Shown here: positions 54,721 to 62,005 of the stretch, piece after piece | Layout of the letters: the number at the start of each line of letters is the position of its first letter | How positions within the stretch are numbered: the first letter of the stretch is position 1 | Source of the DNA: JAICUF01 sp038250675 | GTDB lineage: Bacteria; Gemmatimonadota; Gemmatimonadetes; Gemmatimonadales; GWC2-71-9 | Direction: 5' to 3' | Assembly (NCBI GenBank): GCA_038250675.1 | Contig: JBBSCB010000014.1 | Span: forward strand, 10,156 to 74,155 | DNA: 64,000 nucleotides | Position numbers and translations under genes: made by a program | Notes under the pieces: generated by a model | The model's input: the letters and a program-made list of their open reading frames with translations, nothing else | What the model was told of the DNA's origin: nothing | Databases searched by the model: none

Positions 54721-54977
54721 GCCTCCCCTGCCGGCGACACCTCGACGAGGTGGCGCACCTTGTACAGCATCCCGCGGGCCGATGCGTTGTTCCGGAGCGT
54801 CACCGTCTGCTGGTGATGCCGGAGCCCCAGCGCGCGCAGCGTGCGGCGCATCGTCTCGGGGTGCCCGATTTCCGAGCGGATCTGCTTGACCGTCAGCGTC
54901 GCGGCCGTCGCTTCAGACGGGATCGTCGCTGCGTGATGTGCGGGGCCCTGCCGCCCCACCACCGGATTTCTGCCCAT
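54717..54977 (-). CDS. rpmD: 50S ribosomal protein L30
   Basis: 86 residues from ATG 54977, with ggaggg upstream. The core LTVKQIRSEIGHPETMRRTL and RALGLRHHQQTVTLRNNASA matches L30; VRHLVEVSPAGEA ends it. About 25 extra residues precede the core (the family is usually about 60 residues). Position between rpsE and rplO is canonical. Confidence 0.93.
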   Translation of the reverse strand: MGRNPVVGRQGPAHHAATIPSEATAATLTVKQIRSEIGHPETMRRTLRALGLRHHQQTVTLRNNASARGMLYKVRHLVEVSPAGEA

Positions 54978-54979
54978 CG

Positions 54980-55696
54980 TCAGCCCTCCTGGCGCGGCTT
55001 GTACGCGATCTGGTCGATTTCGACGCCGCGCTCGCGCGCCACCTGACGCGCGCTCACCAGACGGGACAGCCCGTCCACGGTGGCGCGCACCACGTTGTGC
55101 GGATTGTTGGAGCCGAGGCTCTTGGTCAGGATATCGGTGATGCCGGCGCACTCAAGCACGGCGCGCACCGGGCCGCCGGCAATGACGCCGGTACCGGTGG
55201 CGGCGGGCTTGAGGAGCACCCGCCCCGCGCCGTGCTCACCCAGGATCTCGTGCGGGATCGTCGAGCCGGTCCGCGGGAGGTCCACCATGCCCCGCTTGGC
55301 CGCTTCGACCGCCTTGCGCACGGCCTCGGAGACTTCGTTGGCCTTGCCGGTCGCGATGCCAACCTTGCCCTTGCCGTCGCCCACCGCCACCAGCGCGTTG
55401 AACGAGAAGCGCCGGCCGCCCTTGACCACCTTGGCCACGCGGTTGATGGCGATCACGTTCTCGACCATGTCGTTGGCGTGATCGCGGTCATCCCGGCCGC
55501 GGCCGCCCCGGCCGCCGCCGCGCCCGCCCTGGCCACCGCGTCCGCCCTGGCCGCCGCGCCCGCCCTGGCCGCCACGCCCGCCACCGCGCGAGGGGCGCTG
55601 CTCGGTGGTCGCGCGGGGGGCTTCGGTGGTCGCGCGGGGGGCTTCGGTGCGCTCGGCTGCGTCCGGGGTCGCCGGCGCCTGCTGCTCGTCTGCCAT
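54980..55696 (-). CDS. rpsE: 30S ribosomal protein S5 with Gly/Arg-rich N-terminal extension
   Basis: 238 residues against about 165 in most bacteria. The conserved protein begins near residue 77 (VENVIAINRVAKVVKGGRRF), with GDGKGKVGIATGKANEVSEA and GTGVIAGGPVRAVLECAGIT. The first 70 residues are an extension: an acidic Thr/Ala-rich part with a 7-residue duplication (ATTEAPR), then RGG repeats (GGQGGRGGQGGRGG). The repeats are also visible as DNA tandem units at about 55496-55645. RGG stretches bind RNA in other proteins; the role here is unknown. Confidence 0.96.
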   Translation of the reverse strand: MADEQQAPATPDAAERTEAPRATTEAPRATTEQRPSRGGGRGGQGGRGGQGGRGGQGGRGGGRGGRGRDDRDHANDMVENVIAINRVAKVVKGGRRFSFNALVAVGDGKGKVGIATGKANEVSEAVRKAVEAAKRGMVDLPRTGSTIPHEILGEHGAGRVLLKPAATGTGVIAGGPVRAVLECAGITDILTKSLGSNNPHNVVRATVDGLSRLVSARQVARERGVEIDQIAYKPRQEG

Positions 55697-56068
55697 TTAG
55701 AACTCCAATCCGCCTTCGCGCGCGCCGTCGGCGACGGCCTGCACGCGCCCATGGTAACGGTAACCCGCACGATCGAACACCACCTTGGTGATGCCGGCGG
55801 TCCGGGCCTTCTCCGCGAGCAGCTTTCCGGCGGCCTTGCCGCGGGCCACCTTCCCCGCGCCGTCCACGTGAATACCCTCGCTCACGTCGCTCACACCCAG
55901 CAGCGTCACGCCGAGATCGTCGTTGACCAGCTGGGCGTAGACGTGCTTGAGCGAGCGGAAGACGACCAGGCGCGGCCGCTCGGCGGTGCCGGTGACCTTG
56001 CGGCGCACCCGGAGGTGGCGGCGGTAGCGCCGCTCGGCGCCGGTCCTGGGGGCGTGAATCGCTCGCAT
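55697..56068 (-). CDS. rplR: 50S ribosomal protein L18
   Basis: 123 residues. 5S rRNA-binding protein. RRYRRHLRVRRKVTGTAERP and RLVVFRSLKHVYAQLVNDDL are the L18 opening; GKLLAEKARTAGITKVVFDR and GYRYHGRVQAVADGAREGGL the conserved end. Directly abuts rpsE. Confidence 0.97.
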   Translation of the reverse strand: MRAIHAPRTGAERRYRRHLRVRRKVTGTAERPRLVVFRSLKHVYAQLVNDDLGVTLLGVSDVSEGIHVDGAGKVARGKAAGKLLAEKARTAGITKVVFDRAGYRYHGRVQAVADGAREGGLEF

Positions 56069-56070
56069 GC

Positions 56071-56610
56071 TTACTTGGCTCCTGTCTTGCCGGCCTTGCG
56101 GCGGACGTGTTCACCCTGATAGCGGATGCCCTTGCCCTTGTAGGGCTCGGGCGGACGCACCGACCGAAGCTCCGCGGCCACCTGGCCCACGGCCTCCTTG
56201 TCGGCACCTTCCACCTTGACGGTCGTGTTGTTCTCGACCGAGATCTTGACGCCCTTGGGGGCCTCGTACTTGACCGGGTGCGAATAGCCCACGATCAGGT
56301 TGACGCCGTACGGCTTGGCCTCGGCCTTGTAGCCGACGCCTTGCAGCTCCAGCGTCTTGCTGTACCCCTTCGAGACGCCCTCGACCATGTTGGCCACCAG
56401 CGTCCGGGTGAGGCCGTGCAGCTGCTTGTGGCGCTTCTCCTCGGAGGGGCGTGCCACGGTGAACGTGTCGCCGTCCAGCGCGAGGATCATCTCCCGCGGC
56501 AGGGTGCGGCGCAGCTCGCCCCGGGGGCCCTTGACGGCCACCGTGCTGCCCTGGAGCTCGACGGCGACCCCCTTGGGGATCGCGATCGGCTTCTTGCCAA
56601 TGCGGCTCAT
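56071..56610 (-). CDS. rplF: 50S ribosomal protein L6
   Basis: 179 residues, normal length. MSRIGKKPIAIPKGVAVELQ opens it; LQGVGYKAEAKPYGVNLIVG and PPEPYKGKGIRYQGEHVRRK are signature segments of the two L6 repeats near the sarcin-ricin loop. Two bases before rplR. Confidence 0.97.
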   Translation of the reverse strand: MSRIGKKPIAIPKGVAVELQGSTVAVKGPRGELRRTLPREMILALDGDTFTVARPSEEKRHKQLHGLTRTLVANMVEGVSKGYSKTLELQGVGYKAEAKPYGVNLIVGYSHPVKYEAPKGVKISVENNTTVKVEGADKEAVGQVAAELRSVRPPEPYKGKGIRYQGEHVRRKAGKTGAK

Positions 56611-56618
56611 GGCGGCTC

Positions 56619-57014
56619 CTACCAGACCACGGCGACGAGTTCGCCGCCCAGGTTGTGCGTCCGGGCCTCGCGATCGCTCATCAGGCCGCGCGACGTCGAG
56701 ACGATCGCCATGCCCAGTCCGTTGCGCACGCGCGGAATCTCGCGTGACTTCACGTAGCGGCGCAGGCCGGGCGTCGACACCCGGCGCAGTTCCCGGATGA
56801 CTGGCGATTCGTTGTGGTATTTCAGGTACAGGCGAAGGACGCCGTGGGCGCCATCGTCCAGGACCTTGAAGTCCGCGATGTAGTGGTTGTCACGCAGCAG
56901 CCGGGCCAGCTCGGTCTTGAGCTTGCTCACCGGCATGTCCACGCGCCGGTGGCCCGCGGAGCAGGCGTTCCGGATGCGCGTCAGCATGTCCGCGACGGGA
57001 TCTGTCAGGCTCAT
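56619..57014 (-). CDS. rpsH: 30S ribosomal protein S8
   Basis: 131 residues. MSLTDPVADMLTRIRNACSA is the typical start; VRNGLGMAIVSTSRGLMSDR and EARTHNLGGELVAVVW the conserved C-terminus. Binds 16S rRNA helix 21, and in other bacteria S8 represses the spc operon by binding its mRNA; no such site was examined here. Confidence 0.97.
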   Translation of the reverse strand: MSLTDPVADMLTRIRNACSAGHRRVDMPVSKLKTELARLLRDNHYIADFKVLDDGAHGVLRLYLKYHNESPVIRELRRVSTPGLRRYVKSREIPRVRNGLGMAIVSTSRGLMSDREARTHNLGGELVAVVW

Positions 57015-57026
57015 CTCGCTCTTCCC

Positions 57027-57212
57027 TTACCAGCTGGCTTTGCGCACGCCCGGGATCATCCCGGAGAGCGCAAGGTCACGGAAACAGATACGGCACAGGC
57101 CGAACTTGCGCAGTACCGCACGCGAGCGGCCGCACCGCTGACAGCGCCGTACGACGCGCGACTTGAACTTCGGCGTGCGCTTGGCTCGTTCGATCCAACA
57201 GGTCTTTGCCAT
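57027..57212 (-). CDS. rpsN: 30S ribosomal protein S14, type Z (zinc-binding)
   Basis: 61 residues (MAKTCWIERAKRTPKFKSRV). Two CxxC pairs (CQRCGRSRAVLRKFGLCRIC) show the zinc-binding short form of S14. FRDLALSGMIPGVRKASW is the family C-terminus. Located between rplE and rpsH as expected. Confidence 0.97.
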   Translation of the reverse strand: MAKTCWIERAKRTPKFKSRVVRRCQRCGRSRAVLRKFGLCRICFRDLALSGMIPGVRKASW

Positions 57213-57227
57213 TTGTGTCCCTATCTC

Positions 57228-57914
57228 CTAAGCCACGCGCTGCGGCGTCTCGCCGCGGAACGGCCAACCGAACTCCCGCAGGAGGGCCATGGCGAGATCA
57301 TCCCGCGTGGCCGATGTCACCAGCGTGATGTCCATGCCGTGAATCTTCTCGACCTTGTCGTAGTCGATCTCGGGGAAGATCATCTGTTCCTTGACCCCGA
57401 ACGTATAGTTGCCCCGGCCGTCGAAACTCTTGTTCGGCAGGCCGCGAAAGTCGCGGATCCGGGGAATTGCCAGATTGATGAACCGGTCGAGGAACTCGTA
57501 CATCCGCGCCCCGCGCAGCGTCACGCTGGCACCGACCGGCATTCCCTCACGCAGCCCGAAATTGGCGATCGCCTTCTTGGCCTTGGTCACCTGGGCCTTC
57601 TGCCCGGTGATGAGGCCCAGCTCGTCCACCGCCGCCTCCAGCTGCTTGGGGTTCTTCGACGCGTCCCCCATGCCCACGTTGAGCACGATCTTCACCAGCC
57701 GCGGCACCTGGTGCGGGTTGGCGAGCCCGAAGTCCCGCGCCAGCTTGGGCCGGACCGTCTGCTCGTAGTGGGCCCGGAGCCGCGGGGTCCCTTCCCGCGC
57801 CTTGGGCGCCGGATCGGTGGCCCCGGCGGGACGACCCTTCTCCTTCTTGGCCCGGGGTTCGCCCTGGGGGGCGGGCGCCGCGGCCTTGCTCTTCTTCTCT
57901 TTGGTGTCGGCCAT
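57228..57914 (-). CDS. rplE: 50S ribosomal protein L5 with basic N-terminal extension
   Basis: 228 residues against about 180 usual. The canonical protein starts near residue 48 (RLRAHYEQTVRPKLARDFGL); VPRLVKIVLNVGMGDASKNP, AVDELGLITGQKAQVTKAKK and GNYTFGVKEQMIFPEIDYDK are L5 signatures. The leading 47 residues are Lys/Ala/Pro-rich (KEKKSKAAAPAPQGEPRAKK), probably disordered and possibly RNA-contacting. Three bases separate it from rplX. Confidence 0.96.
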   Translation of the reverse strand: MADTKEKKSKAAAPAPQGEPRAKKEKGRPAGATDPAPKAREGTPRLRAHYEQTVRPKLARDFGLANPHQVPRLVKIVLNVGMGDASKNPKQLEAAVDELGLITGQKAQVTKAKKAIANFGLREGMPVGASVTLRGARMYEFLDRFINLAIPRIRDFRGLPNKSFDGRGNYTFGVKEQMIFPEIDYDKVEKIHGMDITLVTSATRDDLAMALLREFGWPFRGETPQRVA

Positions 57915-57917
57915 CGC

Positions 57918-58298
57918 TTACCGGCTCCTCGGCATGGTCTGCCCCGACCTGACGCTGATGCGCTCGACGGTGCCGTCGCTGTTCTTCCGCCGCCGCACCC
58001 GCGTCGGCGCGCCGGTGTCGGGGTCGATCAGCATCGCCTTCGAATGGTGGATCGGCGCTTCGCGCTTGACGATCCCGGCCTCGGCGGTCTGCGAGGCGCG
58101 CACGTGCTTCGTGATGATGTTCATCCCCTCGATCGTGATCCGGCCGGTCTTGGGGAACACCTGGAGCACTCGGCCCCGCTTCCCCTTGTCGTCGCCCGAG
58201 ATCACCTGCACCATGTCGCCCTTGGTGACGGGCATCTTCACCCGCACCGGCGCCTGGTGGCGGATCCGCTTGGCCTTCTTGTAGACGAGCGGCTTCAT
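57918..58298 (-). CDS. rplX: 50S ribosomal protein L24
   Basis: 126 residues. The KOW motif lies in TKGDMVQVISGDDKGKRGRV (about residues 26-45), followed by LQVFPKTGRITIEGMNIITK and HVRASQTAEAGIVKREAPIH. The C-terminal part has RVRRRKNSDGTVERISVRSG. Initiates 50S assembly. One base from rplN. Confidence 0.96.
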   Translation of the reverse strand: MKPLVYKKAKRIRHQAPVRVKMPVTKGDMVQVISGDDKGKRGRVLQVFPKTGRITIEGMNIITKHVRASQTAEAGIVKREAPIHHSKAMLIDPDTGAPTRVRRRKNSDGTVERISVRSGQTMPRSR

Positions 58299-58299
58299 G

Positions 58300-58668
58300 C
58301 TACAGCACCTCCGGCGCGAGCGAGACGATCTTCATGTACTTCTTCTCGCGCAGCTCACGCGCCACCGGGCCGAAAATGCGCGTCGCGCGCGGCTCGCCGG
58401 CATCGTTGATCAGGACGGCCGCGTTCTCGTCGAACCGGATGTAGGACCCGTCCTTGCGACGGACCTCCTTCGCGGTGCGCACGATCACGGCCCTGGCCAC
58501 GTCACCCTTCTTCACCTGCCCGGTCGGGATCGCGTCCTTGATGGCGACGACCACCGTGTCGCCCAGGCTCGCGTAGCGCCGCTTGCTGCCGCCCAGCACC
58601 CGGATCACCAGCGCGCGCCGCGCGCCCGAGTTATCCGCGATGCGGAGGATGGTCTCTTGCTGAACCAT
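58300..58668 (-). CDS. rplN: 50S ribosomal protein L14
   Basis: 122 residues, exactly the family length. MVQQETILRIADNSGARRAL is the signature start; SYIRFDENAAVLINDAGEPR and ATRIFGPVARELREKKYMKI the conserved end. Two bases from rpsQ. Confidence 0.98.
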   Translation of the reverse strand: MVQQETILRIADNSGARRALVIRVLGGSKRRYASLGDTVVVAIKDAIPTGQVKKGDVARAVIVRTAKEVRRKDGSYIRFDENAAVLINDAGEPRATRIFGPVARELREKKYMKIVSLAPEVL

Positions 58669-58670
58669 GG

Positions 58671-58952
58671 CTACTTCGCCCTTTCGACGATCTCGGTGAC
58701 CCGCCAGTTCACCGTCTTGGCGAGCGGCTTGGTCTCCATGATGCGGACGGTATCGCCCGCCTTCGCGCCATGCTCGTCACGCGCCTTGATCTTCTTGGTG
58801 CGCGTGATCTGCTTGCCGTAGTCCGGATGCGCAAAGCGGCGCGTGATCATGACGGTGACGGTCTTCTGCATCTTGTCACTGGTCACGACGCCGGTCCGCA
58901 CCTTGCGGCGGTTGCGTGGCTCGGCCTTCTGATCCTCGGTCATGTCGCTCAC
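58671..58952 (-). CDS. rpsQ: 30S ribosomal protein S17
   Basis: 93 residues. NRRKVRTGVVTSDKMQKTVT and VMITRRFAHPDYGKQITRTK are characteristic; DTVRIMETKPLAKTVNWRVT is the S17 C-terminal motif. Two bases from rpmC. Confidence 0.97.
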   Translation of the reverse strand: MSDMTEDQKAEPRNRRKVRTGVVTSDKMQKTVTVMITRRFAHPDYGKQITRTKKIKARDEHGAKAGDTVRIMETKPLAKTVNWRVTEIVERAK

Positions 58953-58954
58953 TC

Positions 58955-59149
58955 TCAGCCCTGGCCGGCGCGTGCGCGCTGGGCGGTCTTGATTCGGGCG
59001 ATGTCGCGCCGGATGGCCCGGAAACGCATCGGGTTTTCGATCGACTCGGTGGCCGACCGGAAACGCAGGTTGAAGCGCTCCTTCACGAGCTCGTCGAGCT
59101 TCGCCTGGAGCCCCTCCGTGGTCATTTCGTGCAACTCGCTGGTCTCCAT
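58955..59149 (-). CDS. rpmC: 50S ribosomal protein L29
   Basis: 64 residues from ATG 59149; the longer open frame upstream is antisense-like sequence inside rplP. METSELHEMTTEGLQAKLDE and LVKERFNLRFRSATESIENP form the helical hairpin; RFRAIRRDIARIKTAQRARA is the signature. Located at the tunnel exit of the ribosome. Confidence 0.96.
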   Translation of the reverse strand: METSELHEMTTEGLQAKLDELVKERFNLRFRSATESIENPMRFRAIRRDIARIKTAQRARAGQG

Positions 59150-59151
59150 GC

Positions 59152-59565
59152 TCAGGACTCCTCGCGGCGGACGACGCGCGTCTTCACCGGCAGCTTGGCG
59201 GCCGCGAGCGCCATCGCCTTCTTGGCCAGCTCCTCGGTCACGCCCTCGATCTCGAACATGATCCGCCCGGGCTTCACCACCGCCACCCATCCCTCGGGGT
59301 TGCCCTTGCCCTTGCCCATGCGGGTCTCGGCCGGCTTCTTGGTGATCGGCTTGTCCGGGAAGATCCGGATCCACACCTTGCCGCCGCGCTTCATCTCGCG
59401 GGTCATCGCCACGCGGCTGGCCTCGATTTGCCGGTTGGTCACCCAGCCCGGATCCAGGCTCATCAGGCCGAACTCCCCGAATGCCACCGAATTGCCCCGG
59501 GTCGCGATCCCCTTGGTCCGCCCCTTGAACGTCTTGCGGTACTTGATCCGCTTTGGTGCCAGCAT
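59152..59565 (-). CDS. rplP: 50S ribosomal protein L16
   Basis: 137 residues. MLAPKRIKYRKTFKGRTKGI, VAFGEFGLMSLDPGWVTNRQ and KRGGKVWIRIFPDKPITKKP are diagnostic, and RMGKGKGNPEGWVAVVKPGR follows. Helps to position tRNA in the A site. Two bases before rpmC. Confidence 0.98.
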   Translation of the reverse strand: MLAPKRIKYRKTFKGRTKGIATRGNSVAFGEFGLMSLDPGWVTNRQIEASRVAMTREMKRGGKVWIRIFPDKPITKKPAETRMGKGKGNPEGWVAVVKPGRIMFEIEGVTEELAKKAMALAAAKLPVKTRVVRREES

Positions 59566-59568
59566 GGC

Positions 59569-60228
59569 TCAGGCTCCCGTGCTGTAGGTGCGGCCCGAGA
59601 CGTCCTCGACGACCTCACCCTTGAAGATCCACACCTTGATGCCGATCGTGCCGTACGTCGTCTTGGCGGTGCTCTGCGCGTAGTCGATGTCGGCCCGCAG
59701 CGTGTGCAGCGGCACCCGGCCCTCGCGGTACCCTTCGGTCCGCGCGATCTCGGCGCCGCCGAGCCGGCCCGAGGCCCGCACCTTGATGCCCTGCGCACCC
59801 ATCCGCATCGTGCTCTGCACCGCGCGCTTCATGGCGCGGCGGAACGAGATCCGCTGGGTCAGCTGGTGGGCGATGTTGTCGGCGACAAGCTGGGCCGACA
59901 GCTCCGGTCGCTTGATCTCCTCGACGTTGATCGCCGCTTCCTTGCCGGTAAGCTGGGCCAGCTCGTCACGCAGCTTGTCCACCTCGGCGCCGCGCTTGCC
60001 GATCACCACGCCTGGCCGCCCGGTGTGCACGGTGACCGTGACCTTGCCCGGCCGCCGCTCGATGTGCACTTCGCTGATCGAGGCATGGCCCAGCCGCGCC
60101 TTCAGGTATTTGCGGATCAGCTCGTCCTCCTTCAGCAGCGCCGGCATGTCCCGCGTCGCGAACCACCTGGACTGCCACTGCTTGACGATGCCGAGCCGGA
60201 ACCCGACCGGATGTGTCTTCTGACCCAT
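59569..60228 (-). CDS. rpsC: 30S ribosomal protein S3
   Basis: 219 residues. MGQKTHPVGFRLGIVKQWQS starts it; the KH domain has TVTVHTGRPGVVIGKRGAEV; RRAMKRAVQSTMRMGAQGIK and GTIGIKVWIFKGEVVED are the C-terminal signatures. Overlaps rplV by one base. Confidence 0.98.
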   Translation of the reverse strand: MGQKTHPVGFRLGIVKQWQSRWFATRDMPALLKEDELIRKYLKARLGHASISEVHIERRPGKVTVTVHTGRPGVVIGKRGAEVDKLRDELAQLTGKEAAINVEEIKRPELSAQLVADNIAHQLTQRISFRRAMKRAVQSTMRMGAQGIKVRASGRLGGAEIARTEGYREGRVPLHTLRADIDYAQSTAKTTYGTIGIKVWIFKGEVVEDVSGRTYSTGA

Positions 60229-60584
60229 CAGTTGCTCTCCTTGGCTGCCACGTAGATCTCCACGTGGCTCGTGCGCTTGCGGATCGGGGTGCCCCGGCCC
60301 TGCGCCGCCATCGTGAACCGCTTGAGCGGCTGGCCTTCGTTGATCTGGGCCTTGGTCACGTACAGCTCGTCGACGTCGAAGGACGCATTGTCCCGGATCG
60401 CCTTCTGCTCCGCGTTGGCCACGGCCGAGCGCAGCGTCTTCTCGATCTGCTTGGCCGCCAGCTTCTTGTTGAACTTGAGCACAGCGTAGGCCTCGTTCAC
60501 ATCCTTGCCGCGGATGAGATCGATGACGAGCCGCATCTTCCGGGGGGACTGCCGCACCCCGCGCTGGATCGCATGTCCGCTCAT
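60228..60584 (-). CDS. rplV: 50S ribosomal protein L22
   Basis: 118 residues. RQSPRKMRLVIDLIRGKDVN, AVLKFNKKLAAKQIEKTLRS and KRFTMAAQGRGTPIRKRTSH (the beta-hairpin lining the exit tunnel) are typical. The macrolide-related loop looks unaltered in length. Two bases before it lies rpsS. Confidence 0.97.
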   Translation of the reverse strand: MSGHAIQRGVRQSPRKMRLVIDLIRGKDVNEAYAVLKFNKKLAAKQIEKTLRSAVANAEQKAIRDNASFDVDELYVTKAQINEGQPLKRFTMAAQGRGTPIRKRTSHVEIYVAAKESN

Positions 60585-60586
60585 GA

Positions 60587-60877
60587 TTACTCCGGCTTCG
60601 CCTTCTTGTCCGCCACGAGCTTGCCGCTGTGCCCGCGGAACAGACGCGTCGGGGCGAACTCGCCGAGCTTGTGACCCACCATGTTCTCAGTGACGTACAC
60701 CGGGACGAACTTGTTCCCGTTGTGCACCGCGAACGTATGGCCCACGAACTCGGGCAGGATGGTGCTCGCCCGGCTCCAGGTCTTGACGACCTTCTTCTCG
60801 TTCTTGCTGTTGAGGACCTGGACCTTCGTCATCAGCGCTTCCTGGACGAAGGGGCCCTTCTTGACGCTGCGTGCCAT
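60587..60877 (-). CDS. rpsS: 30S ribosomal protein S19
   Basis: 96 residues from ATG 60877; the frame upstream lies inside rplB. MARSVKKGPFVQEALMTKVQ and LPEFVGHTFAVHNGNKFVPV, then HKLGEFAPTRLFRGHSGK, are diagnostic. The start overlaps the last base of rplB. Confidence 0.98.
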   Translation of the reverse strand: MARSVKKGPFVQEALMTKVQVLNSKNEKKVVKTWSRASTILPEFVGHTFAVHNGNKFVPVYVTENMVGHKLGEFAPTRLFRGHSGKLVADKKAKPE

Positions 60878-61716
60878 TACCTGGTCGCCTTTCCGCGCTT
60901 GCGCCCGCGGACGATGTGCTGGGTGGACGCCTTCTTGTGGTTGCGCGTCTTCTTGCCCTCGCGCTTGCCCCACGGCGACGTCGGCGGACGGCCGCCCGAG
61001 CTCTTGCCCTCGCCGCCGCCCAGCGGGTGGTCGACCGGGTTCATCGCGACGCCGCGGACCTTGGGACGCCGGCCGAGCCAGCGGCTCTTGCCCGCTTTGC
61101 CCACCGACAGCAGCTCGTGCTCCGAATTGCCGACCTCGCCCACCGTGGCCATGCAGCGCCCGTGGATCCGGCGGGTCTCGGTCGAGCGGAGCCGAAGCGT
61201 CACGTAGTCGCCTTCCTTGGCCACCACCTGAGCGCTCGAGCCAGCGGTCCGGATCATCTGGCCGCCCTTGCCGATCTTGAGCTCGACGTTATGCACCGTG
61301 GTGCCCAGCGGCATTTCGCCCAGCGGAAGCGCGTTGCCGTTCCGGGTGTCGGACCCGGGCCCCGAGACCACACTGTCCCCCTGCTGCAGCCCCTTGGGGT
61401 GCAGGATGTAGCGCTTCTCGCCATCGGCGTACACCACCAGCGCGATGCGCGCGCTGCGGTTGGGATCGTACTCGATCTCCGCCACCCGTCCGGGCACGCC
61501 GAACTTGTTGCGCTTGAAATCGATGATCCGGTACTGCCGCTTGTGCCCGCCGCCGCGGTGCCGCGACGTCAGGTGGCCGTGGTTGTTGCGCCCGCCGCTC
61601 TTGGTCAGCGGCTCGAGCAGCGACTTCTCCGGCGTCCCGCGGGTCACTTCATCGAACCCCGAGACCGAGCGGAAGCGGGTGCCGGCCGTCATGGGGCGGA
61701 ACTGTCTGATGCTCAT
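60877..61716 (-). CDS. rplB: 50S ribosomal protein L2
   Basis: 279 residues from ATG 61716 (MSIRQFRPMTAGTRFRSVSG). RHRGGGHKRQYRIIDFKRNK, HNVELKIGKGGQMIRTAGSS and GVAMNPVDHPLGGGEGKSSG (including the conserved His near the peptidyl-transferase centre) identify it. TSPWGKREGKKTRNHKKAST closes it. Confidence 0.98.
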   Translation of the reverse strand: MSIRQFRPMTAGTRFRSVSGFDEVTRGTPEKSLLEPLTKSGGRNNHGHLTSRHRGGGHKRQYRIIDFKRNKFGVPGRVAEIEYDPNRSARIALVVYADGEKRYILHPKGLQQGDSVVSGPGSDTRNGNALPLGEMPLGTTVHNVELKIGKGGQMIRTAGSSAQVVAKEGDYVTLRLRSTETRRIHGRCMATVGEVGNSEHELLSVGKAGKSRWLGRRPKVRGVAMNPVDHPLGGGEGKSSGGRPPTSPWGKREGKKTRNHKKASTQHIVRGRKRGKATR

Positions 61717-61717
61717 C

Positions 61718-62005
61718 TCAGCCCTCGAACACGGCGATCGAGTCGCCGTCCTTGAGCGTGACGATCGCCTTCTTCCAGCGCTTGGTCGTGCCGCGCGTGC
61801 GACCACGGGTCACTTCGTGCCGGCGCATCTGCATCGTGCGCACGTCGGTTACGGTGACGTCGAACAGCTTCTGCAGCGCGTCCCGGATCTGGTACTTGTT
61901 CGCGTCCGGGTGCACCTCGAAGGTGTAGCTCTTCAGGTTCTGATAGGCGGTCGAGCTCTTCTCCGTCACGACCGGCCGAACGATGACCTCGTGCAGCGCC
62001 GGCAT
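61718..62005 (-). CDS. rplW: 50S ribosomal protein L23
   Basis: 95 residues. LHEVIVRPVVTEKSSTAYQN and YTFEVHPDANKYQIRDALQK, then LFDVTVTDVRTMQMRRHEVT, are typical. Docking site for trigger factor and SRP at the exit tunnel. The start overlaps the last base of rplD. Confidence 0.97.
   Translation of the reverse strand: MPALHEVIVRPVVTEKSSTAYQNLKSYTFEVHPDANKYQIRDALQKLFDVTVTDVRTMQMRRHEVTRGRTRGTTKRWKKAIVTLKDGDSIAVFEG

Noticed and set aside
55496..55645. CRISPR-like array
   Set aside because: The repeated units are contiguous, GC-rich and in frame with the Gly/Arg-rich S5 extension; there are no spacers.
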